Of a stretch of DNA of 64,000 nucleotides, positions 9,135-16,848 are shown one piece after another (positions within the stretch are counted from its first letter, which is position 1; every line of letters begins with the position of its first letter). The stretch spans positions 62,001-126,000 of the forward strand of contig JAEZDN010000165.1 in the NCBI GenBank assembly GCA_023433275.1, given 5' to 3'. The notes beneath the pieces are model-generated. The model saw nothing but the letters and a program-made list of their open reading frames with translations, was not told the DNA's origin and did not search any database. The DNA comes from Verrucomicrobiota bacterium (GTDB lineage Bacteria; Verrucomicrobiota; Verrucomicrobiia; Opitutales; Opitutaceae). The position numbers and the translations under genes are program-made.

Positions 9135-9946
9135 CCACGACCACCGCCCTGATCCGCACCCTGATTGTGGACGACGAAGTTCTCGCCCGGCAGAATGTCG
9201 AAGCCCTGCTCCGCGGCGATCCCGACATCTCCGTGATCGGCCAGGCCGGCAATGGCCTGCAGGCCGTGGAGGCGATCAAGGAGCACAAGCCGGACCTGGT
9301 CTTTCTCGACGTGCAGATGCCTGGCATCTCCGGCTTCGAGGTGCTGGCCAAGCTCCCCTCCACCCTGATGCCGCAGATTGTCTTCGTCACCGCGCACGAT
9401 CAGTTCGCGCTTCAGGCGTTCGAGGTGCACGCCGTGGACTATGTGTTGAAACCTTTCAACCGCGCCCGCTTCACCGCGGCGCTGGCCCGCGCCAAGGCCG
9501 CGGTGCGAAGCCTCGATCGCGAGGAGCTCGCCCGGAGGTTGAGCGACATCATGGTGGCGCTCCAGCGACTCAAGGCGAGCGGCGCCACGGAAGAGGGCAT
9601 CGCCACCGCGCGGCCGCGCGAGGAGGACCAGCGGCTCTTCATCCGCTGCGACGGCGAGATCCACATGCTGGCGCCTGGCGATATTCTTTGGATCGAGTCC
9701 GATGGCGATTACGTGCGCCTGCATTCGACGGACAAGTCCCGCTTCGTGCGGATGTCGCTGCAGAAAATGATGGAGCGGCTCGACCCGAAGCATTTCGTGC
9801 GGATTCATCGTTCCACCATCGTGAACCTGCGCCACATGAAGAAGGCCGGCCCCGCGCTTTACGGCGAGTACAGCGTCGAGTTGACCAACGGCACGAAGCT
9901 GCGCGTCAGCCGCACGTTTGTGCACGAACTGAAGGCGCATTTGTAA
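9131..9946 (+). CDS. LytTR-family response regulator
   Basis: A 271-residue DNA-binding regulator. The receiver domain (about 8-125) has the acidic pair VDDE, the phosphoacceptor Asp60 in VFLDVQMPG and the conserved Lys in DYVLKPF. A linker leads to a LytTR domain (about 170-271) with IESDGDYVRLH and FVRIHRSTIVNL. Such regulators usually control a few promoters with paired direct repeats. It is coupled to the LytS-type kinase by a 4-bp overlap and is its evident partner. Its targets are not identifiable here. Confidence 0.94.
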   Translation: MTTTTALIRTLIVDDEVLARQNVEALLRGDPDISVIGQAGNGLQAVEAIKEHKPDLVFLDVQMPGISGFEVLAKLPSTLMPQIVFVTAHDQFALQAFEVHAVDYVLKPFNRARFTAALARAKAAVRSLDREELARRLSDIMVALQRLKASGATEEGIATARPREEDQRLFIRCDGEIHMLAPGDILWIESDGDYVRLHSTDKSRFVRMSLQKMMERLDPKHFVRIHRSTIVNLRHMKKAGPALYGEYSVELTNGTKLRVSRTFVHELKAHL

Positions 9947-10054
9947 GGGGTCGGAATCATGAAACGGTCCGTCGCGCGCCTTTTGGATCGGATCAGCGTC
10001 GGGATTCGCTGGATGGTCGCACGGGCGTTGCCGGTGAACGGCTCATGTCCCTTC

Positions 10055-10549
10055 ATGAAACCTGCCGCCTGGCTAGCCGGCCTCATCCTGATTGCCACCG
10101 TGTCCGCACAGACGCCGCTCCCGCCCCCTCCACCGGAAGCGCGGCAATTCGATTTCTGGCTCGGGGAATGGGAGGTATTCAACCCGGCAGGCAAGAAGGC
10201 CGGGGATAGTCGGATCGAATCAACGGCCGGAGGATGGGGCCTGTTGGAGAATTGGACTGGAAACGGCGGTTACGAGGGCAAGAGCCTCAACACCTGGATG
10301 CCGCGGAAAAAACAGTGGCAGCAATTCTGGGTCGGCGCCGACGGGGCCCTGGAATTGGGCGGAGGCCTCAACGAAAACGGGGAAATGGTGCTTACCGGCC
10401 GGCAGGTCGCGTCCGATGGGAAGGAAACAATCCAGCGCATCACCTGGACGCCGAAGCCGGACGGCACGGTGCGGCAGCATTGGGAAACCTCGACGGATGG
10501 CGGCGCGACCTGGACGACAGCGTTCGACGGTCTCTATCGGAAAAAGTGA
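10055..10549 (+). CDS. secreted protein of unknown function (DUF1579-like)
   Basis: A 164-residue protein that begins with a clear signal peptide (about 1-19, ending VSAQ) followed by a proline-rich stretch. The mature part opens with FDFWLGEWEVF, a motif seen in small secreted beta-barrel proteins annotated as DUF1579 or similar, and is rich in Trp and Gly. The start at 10055 is chosen for the signal peptide; the frame is open upstream to an ATG at 9959 preceded by a GGGG tract, which remains possible. It follows the LytTR gene by about 100 bp and may be a target or an unrelated neighbour. Confidence 0.7.
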   Translation: MKPAAWLAGLILIATVSAQTPLPPPPPEARQFDFWLGEWEVFNPAGKKAGDSRIESTAGGWGLLENWTGNGGYEGKSLNTWMPRKKQWQQFWVGADGALELGGGLNENGEMVLTGRQVASDGKETIQRITWTPKPDGTVRQHWETSTDGGATWTTAFDGLYRKK

Positions 10550-10567
10550 AGTAGGTGGGTAAGAGAA

Positions 10568-10592
10568 GGGCGGGTTTCGGAAAACCCCGCCC
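10568..10592. repeat. GC-rich palindrome, copy A of the GGCGGG repeat family
   Basis: GGGCGGG plus TTT pairs with AAA plus CCCGCCC around a CGGA loop, with one bulged C. The sequence closely matches two elements inside cusA (51043-51106). It lies between the convergent genes ending at 10549 and 10636. No T-run follows on either strand, so a repeat element is a better reading than an intrinsic terminator. Confidence 0.65.
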
Positions 10593-10603
10593 GCAAAAAG
10601 AAT

Positions 10604-10623
10604 CCGGGGCGAGGGCGCCCCGG
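10604..10623. repeat. perfect 8-bp palindrome between convergent genes
   Basis: CCGGGGCG (10604-10611) pairs perfectly with CGCCCCGG (10616-10623) around a 4-nt loop. It adjoins the previous palindrome in the same 86-bp gap. It may help end transcription from both sides, though no T-run is present. Confidence 0.55.
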
Positions 10624-10635
10624 CTCCAAGGAAAA

Positions 10636-11628
10636 CTAGAAAAGCGACTGCGCGGCGACGCCGACGGCGGTGATGGGGCCCTGGTCGCCGAGGCCATCGA
10701 TCATGCGATCGGCTTTCTTCATGGTGCTCTGCACGTCGTTATAGAGGCTTTCGTCCGAGATCAGCTTGCCAAGCGTCCCTTGCCCGCTGTTCAGCTTTTC
10801 CGAGACTTCCTTCAGGTTGTTGACGGAAACCTTGAGGCTGTCGGCGGTGGCCTGGTCATAGAGGAGCACGCCCAACGCCCCCTTGCCGCTCTTCACGTCG
10901 GCGACGATGCCCTTGGTGTCGCCCATGAAGGTGCGCGCATCGGCGGCCGCCTGTTTGATCTCGCCCACGCCGGCTAGCAGCTCGTCATGGAGTTTCGGGT
11001 CGTTCACCAGTTTTCCGAAAGTGCCTTCGCCGGATTTGATCTTGGCCGTGATGTCCTGGAGGTTGGCGATGGTCTCGGTGAGTTTCGGGCCGTTGTCGCT
11101 GACGAGACGGTCAACTTTCTGGAAGATGCCGCCGCCCTCGGAACCCGTGCCCAGCGCCTTGCTGATCTCGCCCATGACGTCCTCCAGCTTGGAACCAAGC
11201 GTGCCGAGCTGGCTGATGACCTCGCTCATGTCCACGGTCGGCTTGGTCTGGATTTCGTCGCCGTCCTGGAGAAGCGGCCCGCCGGGGGTGCCGAAGGTGA
11301 CGCCAAGGTAATTGCTGCCCAGGAGGCTCGATTGCTCGATGCTCGCGACGGCGTCGGTGGGGATCTTGACCTCGGGCTGGATGGCGAGGAGCGCCTCGAC
11401 CCGGCTGCCGGCGAGGCGGGTGGTCTCGACGGTGCCGACTTTCACGCCGGCCATGCGCACCTCGTCACCGTTCTTGAGTCCCTTGAGGTTGGCGAAGCCT
11501 GCCACGAGCGTGTAGCCCTCCTTCTTGAAAAGGCGGCCGCCGTTGAGCGACTCGAAGGTGATCCAGGCGAGCGCCAGGCCGAGGAGAAAGAAAAGGCCGA
11601 CGCGGATGGTTTGGGACATGTTGTTCAT
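10636..11628 (-). CDS. mlaD: MlaD/MCE-family lipid-transport protein
   Basis: A 330-residue membrane-anchored MCE protein, the periplasmic lipid-binding subunit of an Mla-type phospholipid transporter. One N-terminal helix (about 7-24) precedes the MCE domain (about 35-115), with the segment GLKNGDEVRMAGVKVGTVE. The C-terminal half is predicted helical, with repeats of the type SGEGTFGKLVNDPKL, SGKGALGVLLYDQ and SGQGTLGKLISDESL. This resembles longer MCE proteins that form an alpha-helical tunnel. The gene starts 4 bp after mlaF and ends the mlaEFD series. Gene symbols are by family; direction of transport cannot be told. Confidence 0.9.
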   Translation of the reverse strand: MNNMSQTIRVGLFFLLGLALAWITFESLNGGRLFKKEGYTLVAGFANLKGLKNGDEVRMAGVKVGTVETTRLAGSRVEALLAIQPEVKIPTDAVASIEQSSLLGSNYLGVTFGTPGGPLLQDGDEIQTKPTVDMSEVISQLGTLGSKLEDVMGEISKALGTGSEGGGIFQKVDRLVSDNGPKLTETIANLQDITAKIKSGEGTFGKLVNDPKLHDELLAGVGEIKQAAADARTFMGDTKGIVADVKSGKGALGVLLYDQATADSLKVSVNNLKEVSEKLNSGQGTLGKLISDESLYNDVQSTMKKADRMIDGLGDQGPITAVGVAAQSLF

Positions 11629-11632
11629 GGCG

Positions 11633-12424
11633 TTACTCCAGTTGTTTGAAGCGGGGATTCTTGAGGTCGATGACCGGGTTGAGAAAGTTGGCGATGACCG
11701 GATCGGTCGGGTTTTTGAAATCGGCGGGCTTGCCGATGCCGCGGATGTGACCGTCCATCACGAAGGCGATGCGGTCGGCGATCGCAAATGCCAGGTCGCG
11801 GTCGTGCGTGACGACGATGCTGGTGACGGCGGTCTGCTCGCGGAGCGTCGCGATGATTTCCGTGAGGGTGGCGGACATCACCGGATCGAGTTCGGAGGTC
11901 GGCTCGTCGTACAGCAGCAGTTGCGGCTCCATGACGAGGGCGCGGGCGATCGCGACCCGCTTCTTCATGCCGCCGGAAAGGTCGGACGGGAACTTGTTGG
12001 CTGCCTTTTCGAGCGAGAGGATCGAGAGGGCGTGCATGACGCGCTCGCGAATGCCGGCCTCGTTGCACTGGCGGTGCTCGCGGGGATAAAGGGCGAGGTT
12101 GTCGTAGACCGAGAGCGAGTTGAACAGCGCGCCCGCCTGGAAGACGAGGGCGAGGTGGACCTTGTTGCGCGTCTCGGGGTCGGCGGCGTTGAACTCGCCG
12201 ATGCGAACCTCGCCGCTGGTGGGGCGCTCGAGGCCGGCAATATGTTTCAGAATGACCGTCTTCCCGGAGCCGCTGGGGCCCATGATGCAGAAGATCTCGC
12301 CGGGCTTGATCTCGAGATCCACGCCGTGGAGCACGGTGGTCCGGCCGAATTTCTTGACCAGCTGGCTGACGGTGACGCCGAAGGTCTTGCCGACGAAAGG
12401 GGTGGCGGTGTGGGCGGCGCTCAT
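11633..12424 (-). CDS. mlaF: MlaF-type ABC transporter ATPase
   Basis: The cytoplasmic ATPase of the Mla-type transporter, 263 residues. Walker A GPSGSGKT, the signature LSGGMKKRVAIARAL and Walker B LLYDEPTSELDP are intact. The start at 12424 gives a 4-bp ATGA overlap with mlaE, which supports it over the open frame upstream to 12556. With MlaE (permease) and MlaD (MCE) it makes up the inner-membrane core. No mlaB or mlaC gene is adjacent. Confidence 0.94.
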   Translation of the reverse strand: MSAAHTATPFVGKTFGVTVSQLVKKFGRTTVLHGVDLEIKPGEIFCIMGPSGSGKTVILKHIAGLERPTSGEVRIGEFNAADPETRNKVHLALVFQAGALFNSLSVYDNLALYPREHRQCNEAGIRERVMHALSILSLEKAANKFPSDLSGGMKKRVAIARALVMEPQLLLYDEPTSELDPVMSATLTEIIATLREQTAVTSIVVTHDRDLAFAIADRIAFVMDGHIRGIGKPADFKNPTDPVIANFLNPVIDLKNPRFKQLE

Positions 12425-13179
12425 GAGAAGAGAAGGGCTTTGGTGACGAAGTAATCGAGCACCAGGATGAGGATGAGGGACGCGACGACCGCCTTGGTGA
12501 CGGAAGCGCCGATTTCCCGCGGGCCGCCGCGCGTGTTGAGTCCGATATAGCAGCACACGAGGACGATCACGAAACCGAACACCTCGGCCTTGATCAGGCC
12601 ATCGATGATGTCGCGCGGCTTCATGTAAGCCTTGAGCGCCACGAAGTACGCCTCGGAGTCCAGGGAAATGAACTTCGTGTATTCACAGACGAGCGCGCCG
12701 CCATACCAGCCGCACAGGTTGGCGATGATGGCGAGGACGGGCATCATGACCACGATGGCGGCGAGGCGCGGCAGCACGAGCATGCGCTCGGGCGGGATGT
12801 TCATGGTCGTGAGGGCGTCGATCTCCTGGTAAACCTTCATCGACGCGAGCTCGGCGGTGATGGCGGAGCCCACCCGGCCGGCGATGAGGATGGCGACCAT
12901 CACGGGCCCGAGTTCGCGCGCCATGGTGAGTCCGACCAGCGTGCCGATGAACTGCTTGGCGCCGAAGTTCTCCATGCTATAGCCGCTTTGGAGGGCGAGC
13001 ACGCTGCCGATGAAAAAGCTCAGGATGGTGACGATCGGCAGCGAGGTGTAGCCGATGATGTAGCATTGTTCGATGAACCGCCGGTGCTGGCGGGGCAGCG
13101 TGCCGAGATGCTTGAGCGAGCGCATCAGCAGGAGCAGCGTGCCCCCGATGTGATCGAGAATGGCGGGGATCAGGTTCAT
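12421..13179 (-). CDS. mlaE: MlaE-type lipid ABC transporter permease
   Basis: A 252-residue MlaE-family permease. It has the N-terminal interfacial helix, several membrane spans and the family segments TMNIPPERMLVLPR and VGSAITAELASMKVYQEIDAL. It is coupled by 4-bp ATGA overlaps to mlaF downstream and to the secreted aromatic-repeat protein upstream (stop at 13176). That last coupling ties the unknown protein to lipid transport. Confidence 0.94.
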   Translation of the reverse strand: MNLIPAILDHIGGTLLLLMRSLKHLGTLPRQHRRFIEQCYIIGYTSLPIVTILSFFIGSVLALQSGYSMENFGAKQFIGTLVGLTMARELGPVMVAILIAGRVGSAITAELASMKVYQEIDALTTMNIPPERMLVLPRLAAIVVMMPVLAIIANLCGWYGGALVCEYTKFISLDSEAYFVALKAYMKPRDIIDGLIKAEVFGFVIVLVCCYIGLNTRGGPREIGASVTKAVVASLILILVLDYFVTKALLFS

Positions 13180-14633
13180 GGCGTCGGGGCGTGATCAGCC
13201 TTCATGGCGGCTTTGGTGCGGAAATCGAACAGGAAGAGGCGCCAGCTCCGGCCGGGCTCCCGGCGCAGTCCGATCAAACCATGGCCGAGGGCGACCCGTC
13301 GGCCGGCGGCGTTGGTGTGAGAGCTGAAAAGCGGCCCGAGGTGGAATTCGCGGTCTGCCCCGGCCCGGCGCCACGTGACGGCGTTCCAAAGCAGCGCATG
13401 GCGCTCGGTGTCGGCGGACTGCCGGTCATAACGGTACAAGGCGAACAGGGGCGTCCAGAGCTGGCGGACGGTCGCGTTCCGCGGGAAGAAAATCTCAAAC
13501 GGGCTCAGCGCCTGGACCTGTCGCCGGCCGGCGCCGTTGTCCCAAGCACTGTAGAGCGGCCACAGGTGGGACTTGTAGGCGGGCGCCGCGTCGGGGTTCG
13601 TGAGGCTGCGTTGCTCCAGTGACCACCACAGGAAGAAGAGCAGCTGGGTCTTCTCCTGGGCCACGCCGTCGGCGTCCCAGCGGACGTTGCGATAGACCGG
13701 CCACATCAGCCACGTCTTGTCCGTGCCCTTGATGATGGAATGCGTGTAGAAGGGTGCCCACCGGTTGACGCGGCGCTCGTCGCCCTCGCCCTGCACCAGC
13801 AGCGGCCAGAAGTAGCGGCGCTCGTCGTAGCGATAGGGTTCGGTGCGATGGGTGTAACCGAAGAACGGCCAGGCGTAATTCTCGCGAATGTAGCCCGGGC
13901 CTGTGTCGCGGGAATAAAATGGCAGGATGCCCACCTTCACATCGGGCACGGGTTCGGAGAGATTGGTGGATGACTTGAAGCCCAGCGGCCAGAGCCAGAA
14001 TTGCCGATCGTAGTCGCCGGCATGGCGGCTGCGGCCATACACCGGCCAAAATTCGAAGCCGTCATAACCTTCGCCCTTGATGAATCGGAGAAAGGGCCAC
14101 GGTGCGTGCGTGACGTGTCGGCCGTCTTTCTCGGTATGCGAGTAAAGCGGGAACGCCCGGAAGCGGATCTGGTCGCGCCCGAACCGATTCTTGATGGTCC
14201 CGGCCACCGGGAAGAGGGCTTGATAACTTTCGGCGGGGTCGTCGGACCGACGGGAAAAATAAAACGGCCAGATGTCGAAACGGTGGTCGGGATGCGCGGC
14301 ATCAGTCAGGTCGGTCCGCGTGTTCACCAATTGAAAGAAACTGAACGTCCGGAAATCCGGCCGTTGGCGCCAGACGAAGAATGGGTAGAGAAAGCTGCGC
14401 TCCGTGAGTTCCCCATCCCGCGATGCCAGGAAGATGGGGCGCAATCCTCGCTGTGCCGGCGGGCCCGAGCGGGCAAAGAGCAGGGGCCCGAGCGCCTCGG
14501 CCGATTCCGTGCTTCCCTCGCCGTCGACTTGGCCGACGTAGAACGGCCAGACATTCACCTCACCGCCCTGGAGGGAGGCGAGGGGAAGGAGCAGGCTGGC
14601 GCAGGCCAGCCGGATCAATCGGCTTGGGTTCAT
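13176..14633 (-). CDS. secreted protein with repeated aromatic WPxY-type motifs, leads mla operon
   Basis: A 485-residue protein of unknown function with a signal peptide (about 1-23). The mature part is built from degenerate repeats with Trp-Pro-aromatic cores: WPFY, IWPFYF, FWPVYG, WLWPLG, YAWPFFG, YFWPLL, LMWPVYR and LWPLYS, spaced about 35-50 residues apart. Such a pattern suggests repeated beta strands, perhaps an outer-membrane barrel or a periplasmic sheet. The start at 14633 is chosen for the signal peptide; the frame is open further upstream. It overlaps mlaE by 4 bp, so a role with the lipid transporter, such as an outer-membrane partner, is inferred. Confidence 0.75.
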   Translation of the reverse strand: MNPSRLIRLACASLLLPLASLQGGEVNVWPFYVGQVDGEGSTESAEALGPLLFARSGPPAQRGLRPIFLASRDGELTERSFLYPFFVWRQRPDFRTFSFFQLVNTRTDLTDAAHPDHRFDIWPFYFSRRSDDPAESYQALFPVAGTIKNRFGRDQIRFRAFPLYSHTEKDGRHVTHAPWPFLRFIKGEGYDGFEFWPVYGRSRHAGDYDRQFWLWPLGFKSSTNLSEPVPDVKVGILPFYSRDTGPGYIRENYAWPFFGYTHRTEPYRYDERRYFWPLLVQGEGDERRVNRWAPFYTHSIIKGTDKTWLMWPVYRNVRWDADGVAQEKTQLLFFLWWSLEQRSLTNPDAAPAYKSHLWPLYSAWDNGAGRRQVQALSPFEIFFPRNATVRQLWTPLFALYRYDRQSADTERHALLWNAVTWRRAGADREFHLGPLFSSHTNAAGRRVALGHGLIGLRREPGRSWRLFLFDFRTKAAMKADHAPTP

Positions 14634-14825
14634 GCTTGGTGAGCTGGGTAAGGGATTGCCTTTGTGGGGTGAAAAGCCAGTCAGGTCGGGATGACTTTCC
14701 ACCACCGCGGAGGGAACACCTTGGGGCCAGATGGAGCAAATGCTATGTTTCAACCCTCGCTGGGAGAAAGTGTTCCAGTCAAATTTAGCGTCGTGGGGGC
14801 CGGGGCCTCGCGTTTCTGAAGGGTC

Positions 14826-15395
14826 ATGCGCATCACGGGAGGACGAGCCCGAGGCATTCCGTTGCATCTGCCGAAGGGCGATGCGGTGCGTCCCGCGACC
14901 GATGCCATGCGCCAAGCGGTGTTTTCAAGCCTGGCGGCGCGGGTGGAGGGCGCCCGCTTCCTGGATCTTTTTGCCGGCAGCGGGGCCTACGGGCTCGAGG
15001 CGTTGAGCCGGGGCGCGTCGGGCGGGACCTTTGTGGAAAAGGATGCCCGGACGGCGGACTACATTCGCCGGAATATTGCCGACGTGTGCCGGAGCCTCGG
15101 CCGCGCCCCGGATGACCTTCAGGTCGTCACCGCCGATGCCACCGCGTCCCTGCCGGGGCCAGCGCCGGATCTGGTTTTCATCGATCCACCCTACGAACTC
15201 ATTGCGAGCGTTGGGCCGAAACTTTTCGCGCGCCTGGATGAACTGCTCGCTGCGAAGGCGGACCCGGTGGTGGTTTTTGAAATGCCCGGCGAAGAGGAAG
15301 TGAGCGTGCCGGGTTGGACCTGCGTGAAGCGGCTGGGCAAGGGGGGCCGGCAGCCGACGGCCGCCCTATTCAGAGCAAACCGAGCTTTGCCTTGA
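14826..15395 (+). CDS. rsmD: 16S rRNA (guanine966-N2)-methyltransferase
   Basis: RsmD methylates G966 of 16S rRNA. The 189-residue protein starts with the family N-terminus MRITGGRARG, has RPATDAMRQAVFSSL, the SAM-binding LDLFAGSGAYGLEALSRGA and the catalytic FIDPPYE (DPPY-type). Its last 26 bp overlap the end of the convergent rsmE gene. The pairing of two 16S methyltransferases tail to tail is notable but may be chance. Confidence 0.95.
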   Translation: MRITGGRARGIPLHLPKGDAVRPATDAMRQAVFSSLAARVEGARFLDLFAGSGAYGLEALSRGASGGTFVEKDARTADYIRRNIADVCRSLGRAPDDLQVVTADATASLPGPAPDLVFIDPPYELIASVGPKLFARLDELLAAKADPVVVFEMPGEEEVSVPGWTCVKRLGKGGRQPTAALFRANRALP

Positions 15396-16089
15396 TCACT
15401 GCGACGGCGGCGACACACGCGGTCTCCGTGCGGAGCACCCGTGGGCCGAGATGGGCAAAGGAAAATCCCTGATCGAGCAACCGCGAGCGTTCCCCGGGTG
15501 ACCAGCCGCGCTCCGCGCCCAACGCGAGCACGATGGAAGCGCCCGACGGCAGGTCGACTGCGCCGAGCGCGCGCGCGGATTCGTAATTATCGAGCGCGAT
15601 GCGAATGCCGCCGGCAGGCAACTCCGCCAGGGCGGCGGCAAGATTCTGACTATGCCGCACCTCGGGCAACCGGGTGCAAAACGCCTGCGCGGCGCCGGCG
15701 GCGAGCAACGTTTCCCATTCCCGGGAGGACCAGAGCGTGCTCTGCGCATAACCGGGTTCGCCCCGATCGGTGCGCACGAAGTCGATGCACGCCACCCCCA
15801 GGGTTGCCCCATCGCGCAGGATATCGCGCGCGGTCTGGGGTCTGGGCAGGCCCACGAGTAATCGAATTGGTGCGAGCACGCTGGGTGTTTCGCCCCACGC
15901 GAACGAGAGCTCGAGCGCCTCGGGATGCACGGCCACCAGCGTGCCTTTTCCCCGCGGGCCGTTGAACAAGCCTGCGTCGAACGTGTCACCGGGTTGGCGG
16001 CGCAAAATCCCGAGGATATGACGGGCGCGAGCGTCGCCGCGGGGCAGCGGAAGCTGGACTTCCTGAGGGGAAAAAAGAATGATATTCAA
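15370..16089 (-). CDS. rsmE: 16S rRNA (uracil1498-N3)-methyltransferase
   Basis: RsmE methylates U1498 of 16S rRNA; it is a SPOUT (trefoil-knot) methyltransferase. The N-terminal PUA-like part includes RGDARARHILGILRRQPGD. The knot has LALGAERGWSPGE and the C-terminal LRTETACVAAVAV motif. No ATG fits the family start: the frame runs open upstream for another 165 codons, but the family N-terminus (NIILF) begins directly after a TTG at 16089, which is taken as the start, giving 239 residues. Confidence in function is high and in the start moderate. Confidence 0.9.
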   Translation of the reverse strand: MNIILFSPQEVQLPLPRGDARARHILGILRRQPGDTFDAGLFNGPRGKGTLVAVHPEALELSFAWGETPSVLAPIRLLVGLPRPQTARDILRDGATLGVACIDFVRTDRGEPGYAQSTLWSSREWETLLAAGAAQAFCTRLPEVRHSQNLAAALAELPAGGIRIALDNYESARALGAVDLPSGASIVLALGAERGWSPGERSRLLDQGFSFAHLGPRVLRTETACVAAVAVIKAKLGLL

Positions 16090-16131
16090 GAGAAGGCAGG
16101 AGCTGCTTGCGGCAGATTGTGCCGTTGTCTC

Positions 16132-16848
16132 ATGACCAAACACGTGAAAACGCCCGACACAACTCCTGGAACGGACGGCAGCGGCGCGTTCATCGCCCGG
16201 GTCGTGATTGTGGAGGACCAGCGCATGTTCGCCGAGTTCCTGCAGTTCCATTGCCGCGACCTGCGATTGGAAGTGATGCCCCTCGCGCCTGGCTATCACC
16301 CGGGTCTGGCGGCGATCCGGACGCACAAGCCCGACCTGGTGTTGCTCGACATCTCGCTGCCCGACGGGGATGGACTCGAGCTGGCGCGCGTCATCATCCA
16401 GGAAATGCCGCGGGTGAAGCTGCTCGCGATTTCCGCGCATCATGATCCCTGGACGATGTTGCAGGTGCAGCGCATCGGCATTCATGGCTTCGTCGACAAG
16501 AACGACCAGCGCCCCGAGGTGTTGTCGGAGGCGATCCATGCCGTCCTGGGTGGGCGGGTCTATTACACCCAGATCGTCAACCAATCGAGCGCCGCGATCC
16601 GCCGCGATCCCAAGTCGTTCATCCGCGTGCTATCCGATTACGAAACGCGTATTCTCTCGATGATTGGGGAATCCAAGTCGGACGAGGAAATCGCCGCGGC
16701 GCTCAACATCAGTCCCGCCACGGTGCAGTCACGCCGGCGGGACATCATGCGGAAGCTGGATATTCATTCCACGCCGAAGCTGATCCACTATGCGATCGTC
16801 AACGGGCTCACGCGGGCGGAGCAGCTGGGTCGGAAGAAGCCAACTTGA
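16132..16848 (+). CDS. LuxR/NarL-type response regulator
   Basis: A 238-residue regulator with a receiver domain (about 22-140; acidic VEDQ, phosphoacceptor Asp73 in LLDISLPDGDG) and a C-terminal LuxR helix-turn-helix (about 170-235; SDEEIAAALNISPATVQSRRRDIMRKL). The ATG at 16132 is chosen because it gives a normal N-terminus. It converges on the large hybrid kinase gene and overlaps its 3' end by 41 bp. That kinase ends in an Hpt domain, so phosphotransfer to this regulator is a reasonable inference. Confidence 0.92.
   Translation: MTKHVKTPDTTPGTDGSGAFIARVVIVEDQRMFAEFLQFHCRDLRLEVMPLAPGYHPGLAAIRTHKPDLVLLDISLPDGDGLELARVIIQEMPRVKLLAISAHHDPWTMLQVQRIGIHGFVDKNDQRPEVLSEAIHAVLGGRVYYTQIVNQSSAAIRRDPKSFIRVLSDYETRILSMIGESKSDEEIAAALNISPATVQSRRRDIMRKLDIHSTPKLIHYAIVNGLTRAEQLGRKKPT

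Noticed and set aside
10568..10592. Intrinsic terminator for the genes ending at 10549 and 10636
   Set aside because: The stem is strong but no T-run follows on either strand, and the sequence recurs inside cusA, so it is listed as a repeat.
16090..16584. N-terminal extension of rsmE to 16584
   Set aside because: It would overlap the divergent regulator gene over 450 bp and adds non-family sequence. The TTG at 16089 fits the family start.
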